From: Proteobacteria bacterium SG_bin6
GTDB taxonomy: Bacteria > Pseudomonadota > Alphaproteobacteria > Sphingomonadales > Sphingomonadaceae
Direction: 5' to 3'
Assembly (NCBI GenBank): GCA_002083435.1
Contig: LWDJ01000019.1
Coordinates: forward strand, 1-64,000
Length of the DNA: 64,000 nucleotides
The notes beneath the pieces are model-generated. The model was not told where the DNA came from and did not search any database. It saw only the letters and a list, made by a program, of their open reading frames with translations. Position numbers and translations under genes: made by a program. Positions 51,750-59,376 of this stretch are shown one piece after another. The first letter of the stretch is position 1. Each line of letters starts with the position of its first letter.

Positions 51750-53120
51750 TCAGAATTGGGTCGCGCGCTCGGTCACCATGCTGGCGCCGAGTCCGGCGCG
51801 GCGATCGAGATGGCGCCGGATGCGGCCGTGCCGCTCGGCGGTGAGCGGGTAGCGCCAGATGAGCCAGGCGCAGATCGCGAGCAACGCGGTCGGCAGCACC
51901 GCATAGAACAGCCGCAACCACCAAAGCTGGTCCGGCCCGTGGAGCGCGCCGCTCGCCGCCTGATAGCCGACCAGGCCGAGCAGATTGAGTGACAGGAACT
52001 GCCCCAGCGCCTGGCCGATATTCACGATCACCCCCATCGCGGCGAAGAACACGCCCTGGCGCCGCTCGCGGCTCATCACGGTATCGAGATCGGCGGTATC
52101 GGCGACCAACGCCGCCGGCAGGAGTTCGAGCGCGCCGAAGCACGAACCCTTGAGGACAAAGAGCAAAGTGAACAGCCCCACCTGCCCATGCGGCACGAAG
52201 AACAGAGCGCCGTTGGTGACGACGGTGACGACGAACGCCACCCCCAGCGCGCGGTGCTTGCCGAGCCTTGCCCCGAGCCAGCGCCACAGCGGCACCGCGC
52301 ACAGCCCGGCGACGAAATAATAAACATAGACCGCGCCGACATTGCTCGCGCCGATCGCGTCGCGGGCGAAGAACAAGGTGATCGTCTGGCGAAAGGTTTC
52401 GGCAGTGTAACCGAGCAGGAGCACGAGCAGCACCCGGCGGAACGGTCCGTTACGCGCCATCGCCCGAACCCCCGGCCAAAGCGCCACGCGCGGCTCGTCC
52501 GCCACGGTCGCCGGTTCGGGAACGACGGCGAAGACGAGGATTGCCGCGAGCGGCATCAGCACCAGGCTCGATAGACTCAGCGCATGGAGCACGTCCGCAC
52601 CCGTCGCCCCCTTGCGCGCCAGCACGAGCGCGGGAATCAGCGTCGAGATGACGAGGCCGAGGATCGAGAAGGTCTGCCGTGTCGCCGCGATCCGCGTGCG
52701 CCCGTCATAATCGGTGCTCAGCTCGCCGCCCCAGGCATAATAAGGCAGCCGCGTCATGGTGAAGCCCAGATACATGACGGCGAGCCAGAGGAGGAAAAAG
52801 CCGAAACTCGCGTGCGGCCCGGGATTGAACAGGTTCCACAAGCCGATCAGCAGCGTGCTGACGCCAATCGGCAACCACACGCGGCGCCGGCCGATTCGCG
52901 GCCGCCAGCGATCGCTGAGCGTACCGATGATCGGATCGGTGATCATGTCGGCGAACCGCGCGAGCAGCATCGCGGTGCCCAGCGCCGCGAGCGGCAGGCC
53001 GATTTCGCCGGCATAGAAAGGGGCGAGGTAGATCGACAGCGGCAAGCCGATCGTCGACAGCGGCAGCGCGAGCGCGCCATAAGCAAGGTTCTGCCAGCGC
53101 GACGGGTGCGTGGCACTCAT
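51750..53120 (-). CDS. MFS transporter of the GPH:cation symporter type
   Basis: A 456-residue inner-membrane protein with about twelve hydrophobic helices. The GPH (glycoside-pentoside-hexuronide) signature is clear: MLLARFADMITDPIIGTLSDRWRPRIGRRRVW and MTRLPYYAWGGELSTDYDGRTRIAATRQTF, and in the second half GYTAETFRQTITLFF and ADTADLDTVMSRERRQGVFFAAM. Family members carry sugars, glucosides and other small molecules with H+ or Na+. The ATG at 53120 overlaps the VOC stop (ATGA), so the two are coupled. Confidence 0.92.
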   Translation of the reverse strand: MSATHPSRWQNLAYGALALPLSTIGLPLSIYLAPFYAGEIGLPLAALGTAMLLARFADMITDPIIGTLSDRWRPRIGRRRVWLPIGVSTLLIGLWNLFNPGPHASFGFFLLWLAVMYLGFTMTRLPYYAWGGELSTDYDGRTRIAATRQTFSILGLVISTLIPALVLARKGATGADVLHALSLSSLVLMPLAAILVFAVVPEPATVADEPRVALWPGVRAMARNGPFRRVLLVLLLGYTAETFRQTITLFFARDAIGASNVGAVYVYYFVAGLCAVPLWRWLGARLGKHRALGVAFVVTVVTNGALFFVPHGQVGLFTLLFVLKGSCFGALELLPAALVADTADLDTVMSRERRQGVFFAAMGVIVNIGQALGQFLSLNLLGLVGYQAASGALHGPDQLWWLRLFYAVLPTALLAICAWLIWRYPLTAERHGRIRRHLDRRAGLGASMVTERATQF

Positions 53121-53962
53121 GACGCAGCCCACGCGGCGGCGACCCGGGCGAGCACGTCACGCCCGGAGAGCGCGCTGACCCCGCGATCGCGCGCCGCTGC
53201 GGCGAGCTCGATCAGGACGATGGCGTTGCCGGCGGGATCGCGAAGCATGGCCTGGCGTCCGTCGCGCCCCTCGCTTCGGCCGCTGCATTCGCGGCCCCAA
53301 AGCGCGGCATCAAGGTCGTCGGTCTCGATGCCGATATGGGCGTACCAGCGGGGGCTCTCGACCACCGGCGCCGGCGGCGCGTCGTAGCGCCAGAATTCGA
53401 GCGCGAACCCGCCCGCCCGCACCCACCAGACCGCGACCTCGACCCCCTTCAACCCGGCGACCGTGTCGATTCGACGATTGTCGCGGAACCGCCCGCCCGC
53501 GATCAGCTCTCCGCCGAGAAAGTCGGCATAGTAGCCCGCGAGCCGCTCCGCATCGGGCGAGACCAGCGCGACATGGCCGAACCACGCCGCCGGCGACTCG
53601 GGCAGGAACGGCGCGGTTTCCACCTCGAACAACCGTCCCGAGGCATCGTGGCCATAGGCGTAGCGGAAGCCGGTGCCGAGCGCGGTCGGCGGAGAGAGAA
53701 AGGTCGCGTCCGCCTGCTCGAGCGCCGAGACAAGCTGGTCACCGGCGCGCGCCTGAACGCAGAGATGGGCGATGCCCGCCGCGTTCACCGGGCGCCGCCC
53801 CACCATCTCCGTTTGCGGCTGGCCCGCGAGGTACAGGTTCGGCCCGCGTGCGAGCGTCCAGGCCTCGCCGCCCAGGTCGAGCGTTTCGACGGGTTCCAGC
53901 GGCACGGCGTCGACCCACGGCGCGATCGATCCCCTGAGACCCAGATGATGGAGTTCGAGCAT
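53117..53962 (-). CDS. two-domain VOC protein, extradiol-dioxygenase-like
   Basis: A 281-residue protein with two vicinal-oxygen-chelate halves. The second half (about 127-255) keeps the metal-ligand pattern of type I extradiol dioxygenases: His130 (WFGHVAL), His209 (WYAHIGI) and Glu252 (AIVLIEL); the first half has LELHHLGLRG and His66. Catalysis of aromatic ring cleavage is possible, but glyoxalase-type and resistance functions are also known in the fold. The ATG at 53962 is the start nearest the first VOC strand; an upstream GTG is possible. First gene of the minus-strand accessory operon. Confidence 0.85.
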   Translation of the reverse strand: MLELHHLGLRGSIAPWVDAVPLEPVETLDLGGEAWTLARGPNLYLAGQPQTEMVGRRPVNAAGIAHLCVQARAGDQLVSALEQADATFLSPPTALGTGFRYAYGHDASGRLFEVETAPFLPESPAAWFGHVALVSPDAERLAGYYADFLGGELIAGGRFRDNRRIDTVAGLKGVEVAVWWVRAGGFALEFWRYDAPPAPVVESPRWYAHIGIETDDLDAALWGRECSGRSEGRDGRQAMLRDPAGNAIVLIELAAAARDRGVSALSGRDVLARVAAAWAAS

Positions 53963-53976
53963 GACCACCGCCGCCG

Positions 53977-53998
53977 TTGTTGACGGCTGATACAATAA
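53977..53998. promoter_or_regulatory. palindromic operator copy 1
   Basis: Arms TTGTTG (53977-53982) and CAATAA (53993-53998) around ACGGCTGATA. It is an almost identical copy of the site at 54028-54049, 51 bases away. It lies 15 bases upstream of the VOC gene start on the minus strand. Confidence 0.65.
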
Positions 53999-54001
53999 GC
54001 C

Positions 54002-54030
54002 TTGACGGCGATCCACGTCCAGAGTCATTA
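54002..54030 (+). promoter_or_regulatory. possible promoter of the TonB receptor gene
   Basis: TTGACG (54002-54007), 17 bases, TCATTA (54025-54030). The -10 match is weak, but the spacing is ideal and it overlaps operator copy 2, which would allow repression. Confidence 0.35.
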
Positions 54031-54049
54031 TTGACGGATCATACAATAA
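54028..54049. promoter_or_regulatory. palindromic operator copy 2
   Basis: Perfect arms TTATTG (54028-54033) and CAATAA (54044-54049) around ACGGATCATA. It lies 14 bases upstream of the TonB receptor start. Together with copy 1 it looks like a pair of regulator sites governing both directions; a TetR-family protein is the candidate. Confidence 0.7.
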
Positions 54050-54063
54050 GAGAGGAGGCGGCC

Positions 54064-56499
54064 ATGAGGGGACTTGGGTTCGCGCTAGGTGCGTCGCTGC
54101 TCGCGCTGGCGACACAGGCCAATGCGCAGGCAACGGACGAGCGGCCACGCGACGGGGCGGCGCAAACGCGCGAAGCACCGCCGGAGCCGAATGCGGCGCC
54201 GGCCGATATCGTCGTCACCGCGCAAAAACGCTCCGAATCGCTGCAGCGCGTCCCGATCGCGGTCAGCGCCTTCAGCGGTGACACCATCCAGCGCAAAGCC
54301 ATCGACGACGCGGTCGACCTGTCCTTCTCGGTCCCCAATCTCACCGTCACCGATGTCGGCAACGCCAGCCTGCGCGGCGTCGGCAACCTCGCCATTTCGT
54401 CGACGGCGGAGGGTGGCCTCGCCTATCATGTGAACGGCGCGTATCTCGGCAATCCCGGGGCGGAGACCGAATATTACGACCTCGAACGGATCGAGGTGCT
54501 GCGCGGCCCGCAAGGCACGCTTTATGGCCGGAATTCCACCGCGGGCGTGATCAACATCATTACCGCCAAGCCCACGGCCGAGCTCGGGGGCTACCTGACG
54601 GGCTCCTATGGCAATTACAACAACAAGAAGCTGCAAGGCGCGATCAACCTGCCGATCACGAACGGCCTGGGTCTGCGGATCGCCGGTCTCTACCTCGATC
54701 GCGACGGCTATTCGCGCAATCTCTATACCGGGCGCGCGATCGACGATCGCCATATGTATGGCGTTCGCGGCACCCTCCGTGCCCAGGTCGCGGATACCAC
54801 CGCCATCTTGGTCGTCAGCTATTTCAACGAAGATGACAGCCGCGCCAATGTGATGAAGGGGCTGTGTACCAAGGACCGCACCTTCGGCTGTTCGGCGCTC
54901 TCGGCGGGCTTCCAGACGCCCGACACGCGCTCGACCTTGTTCAACACGCTCGGCGCCATCACCGGCACGCTGACCCCGGGCGCGGACTATTTCGCGACCG
55001 CCATCAACCCGACCGACCTGCGCACGGTCAACCAGGATATCGAGCCGCGCTACTTCGTTCGGGAGTGGAATGCGTCGCTCGAACTCGCGCATGAGTTCGG
55101 CACGCTGACCGTCACATCGCTCACCGGCTATCAGAACATCAAGCGCAACATCCTGAACGACTTCGATCGCTTCGCGCCCGCGGCTGGCGTCACCCTGTTG
55201 CGTCCGGTCACCTTCGACGCGCTCGCCGATGGCAACCGCGTCACGACGACCCAGATCACCAGCGCCCGGCGCGATGTCAGCAATGCCGAGCAATGGTTCC
55301 AGGAGGGGCGGCTCCAGTCGCACTTCGCCGGACCGTTCAATTTCCTGCTCGGCGCGAACTATTATCATTACGAGACCAATGTGCTGGTCTCGATCACGCA
55401 TCCGACGCTTGCCGCCTTTGCCCAGCTGCGCGGCTGGCCGACCCTTTCCGAGGCGTACACGGTCGACACGCGGCCATCGACGACCGAGTCCTGGGGCGTT
55501 TTCGGCGAAGCCTATCTCAACCTCGCCGCCCGCACGCGATTGACGCTCGGCGTGCGCTACTCGCACGATTCGAAGTCGATCCTCACGCGCCAGATCCTGC
55601 TGACGGGGACCATCCCCCCCTACACCAGCGGCAGCAACAGCTGGGGTGTCGTCACCGGCCGCGCGGTGCTCGACCATCGCTTCAGCGATCGCGTTCTCGG
55701 CTATGTGTCGCTATCGCGCGGCTACAAGGCGGGCGGGCTCAATCCCGGCGGCCCCGCCGACGGGCTGACCTTTCGGCCGGAATATCTGAACGCGGCCGAG
55801 CTCGGCATCAAGGCATCGACCCGCGACAACAGCGCGACCCTGAACCTGGCGGCCTTCTATTACGACTATTCGGGTCTGCAGATCGGCCAGGTCGGCCAAA
55901 CCTCGGCGATCACCGTCAACGCCGACGCGCGGGTTTGGGGCGTGGAGGCCGAGGCGGTGTTGCGGCCGACCAACCGGCTGCGCTTCGACGCGTCCTTCTC
56001 CTATCTCGACACGCGTATCAACCGCTTCCAGTCGGGCGACCAGGGCGATCCCAGCGCGATCGCCCCCGGCGCGGTGATCGTGCGCGGCGCGAACGGCGCG
56101 CCGCTGCTCGCTTCCGACGGGACGATTATCAAGGACTTGGCGGGCAACCAGCTGCCCTTCTCGCCAACCACCAAGATCGCGGTCGGCATCGAATACCAGC
56201 TGCCGCTTGGCGGCGGTTATACGCTGACCCCCCGCGCCGATCATTACCAGCAGGGCCGCTTCTTCGGCACCGCGTTCAACAAGCCGGTCGAGGATTTCCC
56301 GGGATATAGCCAGACCAACCTGCAACTGACATTCGGCGTGCCGGGGGGCCGGTGGCAGATCAAGGGCTATGCCAAGAACCTGTTCGATAATGCCGACATC
56401 ACCCGCATGACCCAAGACGGCCCCCAGGTCGGGCGGTTTCGTGGTGTCGTCCTGCTCGAACCGCGGACCTATGGCGCCGAAGCGACAATCCGGTTCTGA
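54064..56499 (+). CDS. TonB-dependent outer membrane receptor
   Basis: An 811-residue outer-membrane transporter. Signal peptide MRGLGFALGASLLALATQANAQ (cleavage near residue 22), a plug domain (about 50-170) starting at DIVVTAQKRSESLQRVPIAVSAFSGDTIQ, with IEVLRGPQGTLYGRNSTAGVINIIT, then a 22-strand barrel ending in the expected terminal aromatic (ATIRF). The group is typical of sphingomonads and takes up glycans, aromatic compounds or siderophores. ATG at 54064 has GAGAGGAGG upstream. No Fur-box-like site was seen, so an iron role is less likely. It diverges from the VOC operon. Confidence 0.95.
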   Translation: MRGLGFALGASLLALATQANAQATDERPRDGAAQTREAPPEPNAAPADIVVTAQKRSESLQRVPIAVSAFSGDTIQRKAIDDAVDLSFSVPNLTVTDVGNASLRGVGNLAISSTAEGGLAYHVNGAYLGNPGAETEYYDLERIEVLRGPQGTLYGRNSTAGVINIITAKPTAELGGYLTGSYGNYNNKKLQGAINLPITNGLGLRIAGLYLDRDGYSRNLYTGRAIDDRHMYGVRGTLRAQVADTTAILVVSYFNEDDSRANVMKGLCTKDRTFGCSALSAGFQTPDTRSTLFNTLGAITGTLTPGADYFATAINPTDLRTVNQDIEPRYFVREWNASLELAHEFGTLTVTSLTGYQNIKRNILNDFDRFAPAAGVTLLRPVTFDALADGNRVTTTQITSARRDVSNAEQWFQEGRLQSHFAGPFNFLLGANYYHYETNVLVSITHPTLAAFAQLRGWPTLSEAYTVDTRPSTTESWGVFGEAYLNLAARTRLTLGVRYSHDSKSILTRQILLTGTIPPYTSGSNSWGVVTGRAVLDHRFSDRVLGYVSLSRGYKAGGLNPGGPADGLTFRPEYLNAAELGIKASTRDNSATLNLAAFYYDYSGLQIGQVGQTSAITVNADARVWGVEAEAVLRPTNRLRFDASFSYLDTRINRFQSGDQGDPSAIAPGAVIVRGANGAPLLASDGTIIKDLAGNQLPFSPTTKIAVGIEYQLPLGGGYTLTPRADHYQQGRFFGTAFNKPVEDFPGYSQTNLQLTFGVPGGRWQIKGYAKNLFDNADITRMTQDGPQVGRFRGVVLLEPRTYGAEATIRF

Positions 56500-57083
56500 T
56501 CACCGGCGGGGCTGGCCCGCGGTTCATCCGGGGCGAGCAGGCGGCCGGTGAGCATCCTTAAATCACGCTCCAGCCGCGCGTCATCGGCCGCATTGGCGAC
56601 GCCAATCGCGGCCGCGCAGAGGAGATGGGCGAGGTCGTCGGCGTGCGCGATGCCGGCCGTGCGCAAAACGGCGCCGATGCGCACCGCCATGCGTGCCTCC
56701 AGTTCGTTGAACAGATCTTCGGCCAGCCTGCCCTTCGCCGCGAACAGGTCGCCGGCTTCCGGGAAGCGCCGGACGGTCGTGAAGACCGCGCGATGCTTGG
56801 CGATCAGCGCGCCGCTCACCCGGGCAATCACGTCACCCTCGGCATCGAGCGCGGCGTCGAACAACGTGGTCAGCCGCTCGATCAGCCGCCGCGCGACCGC
56901 CACGAACGCCGCCTCCTTGTCGGGGAAGTAGCGATACAGCGTCACTTTGGAGATGCCGGCGACCCGCGCGATGGCTTCCATCGATGCGCCACGAAAGCCG
57001 TTCTGCTGGAAAACATGTTCGGCGGCGTCGATCAGCCGGTCGCGCCGGGCCTGGCGCAGCAGGGATAAGGGTTCAGACGACAT
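56469..57083 (-). CDS. TetR family transcriptional regulator
   Basis: A 204-residue TetR-type regulator. The helix-turn-helix part reads RQARRDRLIDAAEHVFQQNGFRGASMEAIARVAGISKVTLYRYFPDKEAAFVAVARRL (about 9-66); a C-terminal tetracyclin-repressor-like domain with ALLIAKHRAVF-type helices follows. The ATG at 57083 fits; the frame runs further upstream into the divergent gene's control region. Its 3' end overlaps the receptor gene by 31 bases, convergently. Likely repressor of the divergent dehydrogenase-MRJP pair (inference). Confidence 0.9.
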   Translation of the reverse strand: MSSEPLSLLRQARRDRLIDAAEHVFQQNGFRGASMEAIARVAGISKVTLYRYFPDKEAAFVAVARRLIERLTTLFDAALDAEGDVIARVSGALIAKHRAVFTTVRRFPEAGDLFAAKGRLAEDLFNELEARMAVRIGAVLRTAGIAHADDLAHLLCAAAIGVANAADDARLERDLRMLTGRLLAPDEPRASPAGDQNRIVASAP

Positions 57084-57103
57084 GATGCGCGGGCTTGTTT
57101 GAC

Positions 57104-57147
57104 TTGACCAAAACAGAACGAAATTGCACATTGTCGTTCACATTGTC
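57104..57147 (+). promoter_or_regulatory. putative promoter with tandem CACATTGTC repeat
   Basis: TTGACC (57104-57109), 17 bases, CACATT (57127-57132), and the 9-mer CACATTGTC repeated at 57127-57135 and 57139-57147. The repeat overlaps the -10 position, where the adjacent TetR regulator could bind. It sits in the divergent gap. Confidence 0.45.
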
Positions 57148-57163
57148 CAGTAGAGAGACCCCT

Positions 57164-58213
57164 ATGACCCTCGCCAGCCGATCGGTCCTGGTAAGCGGCG
57201 CCAACGGCTTCATCGCCGCCCATGCGGTCGAACGGCTGCTGGCGCGCGGCGATACGGTGCTCGGCACGGTGCGCAATCCCGACGACCCCAAGCACGGCTT
57301 CCTGCGGGCGCTGCCGGGTGCCGAGCGGCTTTCGCTGTCGCCCGCCGACCTGCTGGACGCGCGGTCCTTCCTCGCGCCGGCGAGCCAGGCCGATGCCGTG
57401 TTACACATGGCCAGCCCCTATGTGATGACGGTGCGCGATCCGCAGCGCGACCTGGTCGATCCGGCGGTGCAAGGGACGCTGGCGGTGCTCGAGGCGGCCG
57501 CGAAAAGCCCGCGCGTCAAGCGTGTTGTCCTCACCTCGTCGATGGCCGCGGTCACCGATGAACCGCCTACCGATCGCGCGCTCACCGAAGGCGATTGGAA
57601 CACGCGATCGACCCTCAGCCGAAATCCCTATTATCTGTCGAAGACGCTCGCCGAGCGCGCGGCGTGGGATTTCATGGTGAAGGCCAAGCCGGGGTTCGAT
57701 CTGGTCGTCATCAATCCCTTTCTCGTGGTCGGCCCCGCTCACACCGCGGCGATCAATACTTCGAACCAAATCTTCGTCGACCTTCTGGCGGGAACCTATC
57801 CGGTGATCATGGCGCTCGACTGGGGCTTCGTCGACGTGCGCGACGTGGCGGACGCGCATCTGCTGGCGCTGGATAACGAACAGGCCAGCGGCCGCTATCT
57901 GTGCGCGGCGGCGAATATGAGCATGGTGGAGGTCGTCCGGCTGGTGCGCGCGGCGGGCTATCGCGGCAAATTGCCGAGCCTGGAGCTGACCGGCGCGATC
58001 GGCACATCGCTGATGCGCCTGGCGAGCTATGCGCAGCCCCAGGGCGTTGGCAGCTATCTGCGCAGCCATCTGGGCCGCGTGCCGCGCGTCGACACCGCCA
58101 AGATCAGACGCGAACTCAGCATGGCGTTCCGGCCGGTCGAGCAGAGCATTCGCGATACGCTCGCCGATCTGGCGCGTTGGGGGCATATTCGGGGCGCGGA
58201 ACAAGCCAAGTGA
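57164..58213 (+). CDS. extended SDR (NAD-dependent epimerase/dehydratase family)
   Basis: A 349-residue extended short-chain dehydrogenase related to dihydroflavonol-4-reductase and cinnamoyl-CoA reductase. Seen: the cofactor motif VLVSGANGFIAAHAVERLL, GTVRNPDDPKH (arginine suggests NADPH), catalytic TSSMAAVTDEP and NPYYLSKTLAERAAW with the Tyr and Lys. VVGPAHT and VDVRDVADAHLLAL are typical late motifs. The ATG at 57164 follows GAGAGA. Its stop overlaps the next gene (GTGA). Carbonyl reduction of a small aromatic or alicyclic ketone/aldehyde is a fair guess. Confidence 0.88.
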   Translation: MTLASRSVLVSGANGFIAAHAVERLLARGDTVLGTVRNPDDPKHGFLRALPGAERLSLSPADLLDARSFLAPASQADAVLHMASPYVMTVRDPQRDLVDPAVQGTLAVLEAAAKSPRVKRVVLTSSMAAVTDEPPTDRALTEGDWNTRSTLSRNPYYLSKTLAERAAWDFMVKAKPGFDLVVINPFLVVGPAHTAAINTSNQIFVDLLAGTYPVIMALDWGFVDVRDVADAHLLALDNEQASGRYLCAAANMSMVEVVRLVRAAGYRGKLPSLELTGAIGTSLMRLASYAQPQGVGSYLRSHLGRVPRVDTAKIRRELSMAFRPVEQSIRDTLADLARWGHIRGAEQAK

Positions 58214-59346
58214 GCAAGTGGCTCACCCGCCTCGGCATCGCCGCGCTTTTGCTGGCCGTCGCCTTGCTGGCGACGCTCTACACGCTCTTTGGGGGCGGAA
58301 AGCCCTATCCCGACGTTTCCGGCCCTCCGCGCTTGCCGGAAGGAACAATGGCCGCCGCCGTCGTCTCGCCACGGCCGATCGGCAATGTCGCCGTATCGCG
58401 GCGGGGCCGAATTTTCTACACGATCCACCCGGAGTCGAATCCGCCTTATCCCAAGCTTTACGAATGGCAGAACGGCAAGCCGGTGGCCTGGCCCGGGGGC
58501 ACCGACCAGCGGCGCCTGTTCGAGACTCCGCTTGGCATCCGCATCGATAGCCGTAACCGCCTGTGGATCATCGATCCCGCCAACCACGGCACCGGGCAGG
58601 CGCGGCTGATCGCGTTCGATGTCGACAGCGGGCGCGAGGTCCATCGGTTCGATTTTCCCGGTGCGGTCGCGCCGCTGGGGTCGTTCCTGCAGGACATGTC
58701 GATCAGTCCCGATGGCCGCTGGGTGTACATCGCCGATGTCGGTTTCTGGGCGAAGCGGCCCGCGATCGTGGTGTATGATACCCAGGCCCGCACCGCGCGG
58801 CGGGTGCTGAACCGCGATGCCAGCGTCTATCCCCAGAACATCCTGATCCGCAACCAGATCAAGCCTATGCGCTTCCTGGGCGGTCTGCTCGAAATGAAGA
58901 CGGGGGTAGACGGCATAGCGGCATCGCGCGACGGCAAGTGGGTCTATTATGCGGCGATGAACCATGACACGCTGTATCGGGTGCCGGCGGCCGCGCTGCA
59001 GAACCCGGCGCTTGGCGACGATGCCATCCGGCGGCAGGTGCGGGCGGTAGGCGGCAAGCCGCTCAACGACGGGATTACGACCGACGACACCGGGAACATC
59101 TTCCTGACCGATATCGAGCATCAGGCGGTGCTGCGGATGACCCCGGCGGGCAAGCTCTCGACGGTCATCAAGGACAAGCGCATCCGCTGGGCCGATGGCT
59201 TGTCCTGGGGGCCGGACGGCTGGCTGTATCTGGCGGACAGCGCCATCCCCCACATCGTTCTGGAAAATGCCGAGCACCACGCCGCGAACGCGCCTTACTA
59301 TATCTGGCGGTTCAAGCCGGGATCGAGCGCGCCCGCGGGCCAGTGA
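58210..59346 (+). CDS. MRJP/Yellow-family beta-propeller protein, probably periplasmic
   Basis: A 378-residue protein with an N-terminal signal-anchor (WLTRLGIAALLLAVALLATLYTLFG) and a propeller of the major royal jelly protein/Yellow family (bacterial members are annotated L-dopachrome tautomerase-related). Family marks: RIDSRNRLWIIDPANHGTGQ, LIAFDVDSGREVHRFDFP, FLQDMSISPDGRWVYIADVG, PAIVVYDTQARTARRVL and GITTDDTGNIFLTDIEHQAV. SMP-30/lactonase relatives share this fold, so a hydrolase is also possible. Start is the GTG at 58210 overlapping the dehydrogenase stop. Confidence 0.8.
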   Translation: MSKWLTRLGIAALLLAVALLATLYTLFGGGKPYPDVSGPPRLPEGTMAAAVVSPRPIGNVAVSRRGRIFYTIHPESNPPYPKLYEWQNGKPVAWPGGTDQRRLFETPLGIRIDSRNRLWIIDPANHGTGQARLIAFDVDSGREVHRFDFPGAVAPLGSFLQDMSISPDGRWVYIADVGFWAKRPAIVVYDTQARTARRVLNRDASVYPQNILIRNQIKPMRFLGGLLEMKTGVDGIAASRDGKWVYYAAMNHDTLYRVPAAALQNPALGDDAIRRQVRAVGGKPLNDGITTDDTGNIFLTDIEHQAVLRMTPAGKLSTVIKDKRIRWADGLSWGPDGWLYLADSAIPHIVLENAEHHAANAPYYIWRFKPGSSAPAGQ

Positions 59347-59376
59347 GCGGCGCGCGTCGTGTGTGACGACGCGGCG

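Noticed and set aside
53980..53998. Reading TTGACGG...TACAAT as a -35/-10 promoter
   Set aside because: The two hexamers are only about 5 bases apart, far less than 17; the symmetric arms fit an operator better.
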